From the NCBI GenBank assembly GCA_021791615.1, contig JAJYWG010000413.1:1-61727 (forward strand): a stretch of DNA of 61,727 bases. Direction: 5' to 3'. Position numbers and translations under genes: made by a program. The notes under the pieces are model-generated. The model made no database searches. It was not told the origin of the DNA and worked only from the letters and a program-made list of their open reading frames with translations. How positions within the stretch are numbered: the first letter of the stretch is position 1; each line of letters starts with the position of its first letter. The DNA is from Actinomycetes bacterium (lineage in GTDB: Bacteria; Actinomycetota; Acidimicrobiia; Acidimicrobiales; RAAP-2). Below are positions 57,826-61,727 of the stretch, in pieces.

Positions 57826-59289
57826 TCAGCTCTCGCCAGTGGCGGCGTCAAGCATCTCGACTTGCGTGGACGCCTCGCGACGCACCGATCGCCAGGCGAG
57901 GATGGCGTAGAGACCCCCGCCCACTCCCAGCCCCAGGAACACGCTGAAGTCGGCGTCTCCGGTATGGGAGGCCAGCAACCCGTGGAAAAATGTCTGGCTG
58001 AGTCCCATGAGCGAGGCAAACATCCCCACAACCTGGGCGATGATCGCTGGCCAGTGGAACCCCCCGTTGCGCCAGTACAGCCCCTCCTTTTCCTTCTGCA
58101 GCTCCCCGGGGACGTAGCGGCGGCGACGCATGAGCCAATCGACGAGGAATATGGCGGTCCACGGGGCGATCCACACGATCACGCAGTCGACGAAATCAGT
58201 GAGCAGGGTGGTGAACGACGAGGAGAAGATGGCGTAGGCGGTCAAACCCCCTGCGATGACGGTGTCGACGAGCACGGCTTGCCAGCGTTTGAGGCGCAGG
58301 CCGAGCGCCTGAAGCGTGACACCTGACGAGTAGAGGTCCAGGCTGTTGATGGAGAAGAGCTGTATGACGGCCACGATCAGGAAAGGGATGAGGAACCACG
58401 CGGCGAACACGTGCGGCAGCGCAGGCATCGGGTTCTTTGTGGCCAGGGTGGGGACGTACGTCCCTACCGCTGCCCCAAGGGTCATGAGGAGCACGGAGGG
58501 TATGAAGGTGCCGGCGAAGACCCACCCGACGATGGAGGCCTTGGACGCCTGGCGAGGGATGTAGCGCGAGTAGTCGTTGCCGTTCTCCGTCCACCCGAGC
58601 CCGGAGAGGACGATCACGAAGGCAAGCCCGGCCATCCATTCCGCCCATCCGGCGCCGGGGTGCACTCCGTGGAGGTGCACTTTGCCAGCGGTGAGCACGG
58701 CGAGGATGACGAAGAGCGCGACGAAGGGAATGGCGAGCCACTTGAGAACCTTCAGGATCGTCCCGTGCCCGAAAAGCGGCAGGAGTAGCTGGATCCCTGC
58801 GGCGAGCACGATCAAGACGATCTTTGCCGGCGTCCCGGCGGCAAAGCCAGCTTTCGCGGCCAGGGCGATACCGGCCAGCACGACCAGCGCCAGACCCTCA
58901 GTCTCGAACCCCACTTGCGTGAGCCAGTTGAAGAACGCCATGACCCGTCCGCCGTTCGGGCCGTAGGCAGCCCGGTTCACGGTGAACGTGGTCGTGCCGG
59001 CATCGGGTCCCTGGAGGGAGGTCAGCCCGAGCAGGAGGTAGGACAGGTTCCCCACGACGATGAGCACGACGGCCTGGTAGAAGGTCACCCCGAAGAAGGC
59101 CATGAGGATGGCGCCGTAGATGAAGATCTCGAAGTTGGTTATGGCCCCGGCCCACATCCCGAACAGGCTTCGTGGCGTTGCCCAGCGTTCGCTTTCGGGG
59201 ACGTAGTCGATACCCCTGCGCTCGATGCGGAACACCTCGTCCGCTGTCAAGGCATCGTGGTGTCCGACATCGGCCACAGTCACAGTCAT
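57826..59289 (-). CDS. Purine-cytosine permease-like nucleobase transporter (NCS1)
   Basis: A 487-residue carrier of the NCS1 family with about 12 helices. The N-terminus has [39 protein letters not shown], matching the conserved start of codB/cytosine-permease relatives. [45 protein letters not shown] is the conserved helix 2-3 region, and [23 protein letters not shown] is the helix 6 region with the signature NDYSRY. It probably imports a nucleobase or allantoin-like compound. ATG 59289 is used; GTG 59283 has better spacing from AGGAGG. Confidence 0.88.
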   Translation of the reverse strand: MTVTVADVGHHDALTADEVFRIERRGIDYVPESERWATPRSLFGMWAGAITNFEIFIYGAILMAFFGVTFYQAVVLIVVGNLSYLLLGLTSLQGPDAGTTTFTVNRAAYGPNGGRVMAFFNWLTQVGFETEGLALVVLAGIALAAKAGFAAGTPAKIVLIVLAAGIQLLLPLFGHGTILKVLKWLAIPFVALFVILAVLTAGKVHLHGVHPGAGWAEWMAGLAFVIVLSGLGWTENGNDYSRYIPRQASKASIVGWVFAGTFIPSVLLMTLGAAVGTYVPTLATKNPMPALPHVFAAWFLIPFLIVAVIQLFSINSLDLYSSGVTLQALGLRLKRWQAVLVDTVIAGGLTAYAIFSSSFTTLLTDFVDCVIVWIAPWTAIFLVDWLMRRRRYVPGELQKEKEGLYWRNGGFHWPAIIAQVVGMFASLMGLSQTFFHGLLASHTGDADFSVFLGLGVGGGLYAILAWRSVRREASTQVEMLDAATGES

Positions 59290-59539
59290 CCCTCCTCGCC
59301 CGTCATCTGGTCCATGGCCAATCGTCTCCGCCGCGCGCAGGTGCGTCAAGCACCAAGATGGATCACGATGGACGAGAGATCGACCAGTCCGCGCTCCTTG
59401 GGGATTGGAAGGTGAGGTGCAGGTGCGAAACCCGGTCGTTCTCTTCGGCCAAGGTACGGCGGTACGCCGGTACGGTGGCACCCAAGGGCGTGACCGATTC
59501 GATATTCTCGTCCCCGGCCGGCCCTCCACCGCAGGCGTG

Positions 59540-59587
59540 CCCCAGCTCCCCCAAGCCCCAGCTCCCGCAAGCCCCAGCTCCCGCAAA
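59540..59587. repeat. 16-bp x3 tandem repeat directly before the SDR gene
   Basis: CCCCAGCTCCCCCAAG, CCCCAGCTCCCGCAAG and CCCCAGCTCCCGCAAA follow each other and end 13 bp before ATG 59601, leading into the ribosome site AAGGA. The repeat would be in the leader of the mRNA. Confidence 0.85.
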
Positions 59588-59600
59588 AAGGAACGTGGCC

Positions 59601-60389
59601 ATGATCCTTGAGCGTTTCCGTCTCACTGACCGGGTTGCCGTGGTCACGGGGGCCAGTCGAGGGATTGGTGCGGCCACCGCCCGTGCCCTTGCCGAATGCG
59701 GAGCCGATGTGCTGATCGCAGCGAGGACTGAGAGCCAGCTCCAATCGGTGGCCGAGCAGGTGGCTGCCTGCGGGCGGCGGGCCGAGATCCTCGCAGTCGA
59801 CTTGAACGACGTGGGATCAGTCGCGGCACTGGCGACAGCCGCGCGCGAGGCATTCGGTCGCCTCGACATCGTCGTCAACAACGTCGGGGGAACGATGCCC
59901 CGGCCCCTTCTCGATACTTCGGTGGGCTACCTTGAGCGCGCTTTTCATTTCAACGTCGCCACTGCCCACGCACTGACCAGAGCAGCGGTGCCGCTCATGC
60001 TGGAATCCGGTGAGGGAACCATCGTGAACGTCTCTTCGGTCATGGGACGAGTTGCCGGGCGTGGCTATGTCGCGTATGGCACGGCGAAGGCGGCCCTGAG
60101 CCACTACACGCGACTGGCTGCCCGCGATCTCGCCCCGCGCATCAGGGTGAACGCGGTCGCGGTCGGTTCGGCCGCGACGTCTGCGCTCAACGCCGTCCTC
60201 GGGGATGACCAGCTCAGGACGGCCATGGAGGAGGCAACGCCGCTTCGCAGGATCGGCGATCCCGATGAGATCGCGGCCGCGATCGTCTTCCTCGCCTCTC
60301 CGGCCGGATCGTTTCTTACCGGGAAGATCTTGGAGGTCGACGGTGGTCTGGACGCCCCCAACCTCGACCTCGGCATGCCCGACCTCTGA
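59601..60389 (+). CDS. Short-chain dehydrogenase/reductase
   Basis: A 262-residue classical SDR. The NAD(P) motif is [21 protein letters not shown] replaces NNAG in [14 protein letters not shown], and the catalytic Ser-Tyr-Lys are in [58 protein letters not shown] is the family ending. The NNVGG form is common in this subgroup. The substrate is unknown. ATG 59601 follows AAAAAGGAAC. It is divergent from the permease. Confidence 0.92.
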   Translation: MILERFRLTDRVAVVTGASRGIGAATARALAECGADVLIAARTESQLQSVAEQVAACGRRAEILAVDLNDVGSVAALATAAREAFGRLDIVVNNVGGTMPRPLLDTSVGYLERAFHFNVATAHALTRAAVPLMLESGEGTIVNVSSVMGRVAGRGYVAYGTAKAALSHYTRLAARDLAPRIRVNAVAVGSAATSALNAVLGDDQLRTAMEEATPLRRIGDPDEIAAAIVFLASPAGSFLTGKILEVDGGLDAPNLDLGMPDL

Positions 60390-60428
60390 GGTCACACCAA
60401 CACGGCAGCACCGGGACGCCCCCCTCTG

Positions 60429-60478
60429 CGCCCGTCTGGGTCCGTCCCCGCCCGTCTACGCCCGTCTACGCCCGTCGT
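60429..60478. repeat. 10-bp repeat (CGCCCGTCTA) upstream of the SRAP gene
   Basis: CGCCCGTCTA occurs at 60449-60458 and 60459-60468. Variant copies lie at 60429 (CGCCCGTCTG) and 60469 (CGCCCGTCGT). It fills most of the SDR-SRAP gap. Confidence 0.8.
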
Positions 60479-60523
60479 CTCCAACCTCTGGCAGCGTCGA
60501 AAGCGACGTAGCCTGACCCCACA

Positions 60524-61255
60524 ATGTGCGGACGCTTCGCTCTTTACACGCCGCCGAGCAGGATCGCGTCGCTCTTCGGTGCCCGATTGGCCGACAGCGT
60601 GGACCCCGCGTCACCTCCTCGCTGGAACGTGTCGCCGGCGAGCGTGGTCTACGGGATGACCGAGCGCGTCACGCCGGAGGGGGACGAGCTCGTCTTGGAC
60701 CGCTACCGCTGGGGGCTCGTGCCGCCGTGGGCACCCGACAAGAGCAGGGCGACCACGGGTCGGCTGTTCAACGCTCGCTCGGAGACCGCGGCGACCCGTC
60801 CCTCGTTTCGCGCAGCTTTCATGTCGCGCCGCGTCGTGGTGGTGGCAGACGGGTTCTTCGAATGGCAGAAAGGTCCCGGCAGCAGAAGCGGACCGCATTA
60901 TTTCTCGCGCGCCGACGGTGACCTGCTCGCGTTCGCCGGCCTGTGGGAGCCCGGAGGACGGACGCCTCCCGAGAGCGCGCAGAAGAGCGATATGAGCACG
61001 TGCACCATCCTCACCACGAGTGCAGGGACGGACATGGCCGGGATCCACGACCGGATGCCGGTCGTCCTCGAACGAGACGTCCTGGGTGTCTGGCTCGACC
61101 CGGCCCAACCCGCCGGACCGGAGCTCCAATCGGTCCTCGGCCCGGCACCGTCCGGTACGCTGGTCCATCATCGGGTGGACCCGCGGGTCGGGAACGTTCG
61201 CAACGACGACCCGGGGGTGATCGCCGCCGTTGACGAGAACGGCAACGGTCGTTGA
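60524..61255 (+). CDS. SRAP/HMCES-family abasic-site protein (YedK-like)
   Basis: A 243-residue protein with Cys2 (MCGRFALY), which after Met removal forms a thiazolidine link with abasic sites in single-stranded DNA. WNVSPASVVYGM, RYRWGLVPPW, FNARSETAATRPSF (Asn and Arg), ADGFFEWQKG (Glu) and GIHDRMPVVLE (His) are the other active-site segments. It shields abasic sites from strand breakage during replication. ATG 60524 must be the start because Cys2 has to be N-terminal. Confidence 0.95.
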   Translation: MCGRFALYTPPSRIASLFGARLADSVDPASPPRWNVSPASVVYGMTERVTPEGDELVLDRYRWGLVPPWAPDKSRATTGRLFNARSETAATRPSFRAAFMSRRVVVVADGFFEWQKGPGSRSGPHYFSRADGDLLAFAGLWEPGGRTPPESAQKSDMSTCTILTTSAGTDMAGIHDRMPVVLERDVLGVWLDPAQPAGPELQSVLGPAPSGTLVHHRVDPRVGNVRNDDPGVIAAVDENGNGR

Positions 61256-61282
61256 CCTACCAGCGTCACATCATGGAGGGGG

Positions 61283-61572
61283 GTGAGCGTGGGCGCACGG
61301 GGTGAGGGCGCGAGAAGGGCCGCCGCGTTCGATCGGCGCCGGTTCCTCGAGGCGGCAGTGGTGGCCGGGGCCGGTGCGCTGGCTCTGGGAGCGGCCGGTT
61401 GCGGTGCTGGGCCGACACCGACCACCGTGCGAAAGGCCGCTGGCATCGCGCCGGCCGGGTCAGACCTGGGCGCGATAGAGCACGTGATCTACCTCATGCA
61501 GGAGAACCGCTCCTTCGACCACTACTACGGGACGTTCCCGGGGGTGAGAGGGATGCCAACAGCTACCTTCGA
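61283..61572 (+). pseudogene. Secreted phosphoesterase (phospholipase C/acid phosphatase family), cut by IS607
   Basis: The 5' part of a phosphoesterase gene. Tat-like signal FDRRRFLEAAVVAGAGALALGAAGCGAG is followed by LGAIEHVIYLMQENRSFDHYYGTFPGVRGMPTA, the conserved metal-binding N-terminal segment (Glu-Asn-Arg-Ser-Phe-Asp-His) of the phosphatidylcholine phospholipase C family. Family similarity stops at about 61572, where the IS607 left end begins. The frame runs into IS DNA to a stop at 61634-61636. Whether the 3' part follows the IS beyond the window cannot be seen. GTG 61283 has GGAGGGGG upstream. Confidence 0.85.
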
Positions 61573-61727
61573 TATCACTGAACATCTACGAGCATGCGTC
61601 GTAGAGCACGAGGGTGAAGCTCTCCGAGTGGGCTGAGCAAGAAGGCGTGCACTACCAGACCCAATGGCGGTGGTTCCGGGACGGCCAGCTTCCTGTCCCG
61701 GCCACCAAGACGCCAACGGCAACGATC
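61573..61727 (+). mobile_element. IS607-family element, left end, running off the window
   Basis: From TATCACTGAACATC at 61573 the sequence equals the reverse complement of 7898 downwards. The subterminal inverted repeat TCTACGA-N7-TCGTAGA (61585-61605) and the tnpA start are included. Only the tnpA start codon (GTG here, ATG there) and about two bases in codon 4 differ. The two copies are therefore very recent relatives. This copy may be complete beyond the window. Confidence 0.88.
61614..61727 (+). CDS. tnpA: IS607 TnpA serine transposase, 5' part only
   Basis: 38 codons from GTG 61614 to the window end: MKLSEWAEQEGVHYQTQWRW, then FRDGQLPVPATKTPTATI. This is the MerR-like DNA-binding domain of an IS607 transposase; the serine-recombinase domain would follow. 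It differs from the copy at 7857 by Ser instead of Phe at residue 4. Transposases of this type use a serine nucleophile and need little target sequence. Confidence 0.85.
   Translation, partial: MKLSEWAEQEGVHYQTQWRWFRDGQLPVPATKTPTATI

Overview
The window is high-GC DNA from an actinobacterium. The markers are a WhiB1-type Fe-S regulator next to a PdtaS-type histidine kinase, a DUF3107 protein followed by two ArsA-like ATPases, the DUF3090/SCO1664/MSMEG_4193 trio, an F420 hydrogenase beta-subunit-like protein, and frequent GTG/TTG starts. The 'PGWWQASDGRWY' protein and the overall gene mix fit the class Acidimicrobiia best, but that placement is an inference from style, not a search.

Layout. 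1-2000: a TnpB remnant and two toxin-antitoxin pairs (MazF type and VapBC type, the latter with a clear operator). 2141-5475: a small Fe-S locus, with a SufR-like regulator and a cysteine-desulfurase homologue on the minus strand, divergent from an Mrp/ApbC carrier across a 17-bp perfect palindrome. The desulfurase homologue lacks the PLP lysine. 5500-9112: an LCP (LytR-CpsA-Psr) protein, an IS607 fragment joined to it in frame, and a dGTPase-like protein. 9202-11980: DUF3107 plus two ArsA-like ATPases. 12000-18280: an IS3 remnant, a lipoprotein, a 1398-residue repetitive surface protein and its probable sortase. 18290-24687: O-methyltransferase, PHP phosphatase, PdtaS kinase, WhiB (with a perfect CRP-type site), glycerophosphodiesterase and EtfBA. 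24727-35111: acyltransferase, the conserved DUF3090 operon, uracil-DNA glycosylase, F420-linked oxidoreductase, peroxiredoxin, DEAD-box helicase, methyltransferase and a secreted hydrolase. 35191-38569: DtxR-family regulator, FMN alpha-hydroxyacid oxidase and MFS carrier. 38700-43934: decayed DNA (TnpB and MazF remnants), ClpS, a DMT carrier, an Rpf-like muralytic protein behind a probable c-di-AMP riboswitch, and an internally deleted acyl-CoA synthetase coupled to an MFS gene. 43984-51330: MarR plus heterodimeric ABC exporter, and a DHA2 exporter with a MerR regulator. 51558-61255: thiolase plus HMG-CoA-synthase-like pair, membrane proteins, alanine dehydrogenase, nucleobase permease, SDR and SRAP protein. 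61283-61727: a secreted phosphoesterase gene cut by a second IS607 copy that runs off the window.

Two themes recur. The first is IS607/IS605/IS3 debris, with two near-identical IS607 left ends at the two ends of the window. The second is short tandem repeats of 8-30 bp, found in at least a dozen places. Those inside genes keep the reading frame; those between genes often do not. Several regulator-operator pairs can be read directly: SufR-like, VapB, CRP at whiB, and MerR at the DHA2 exporter.
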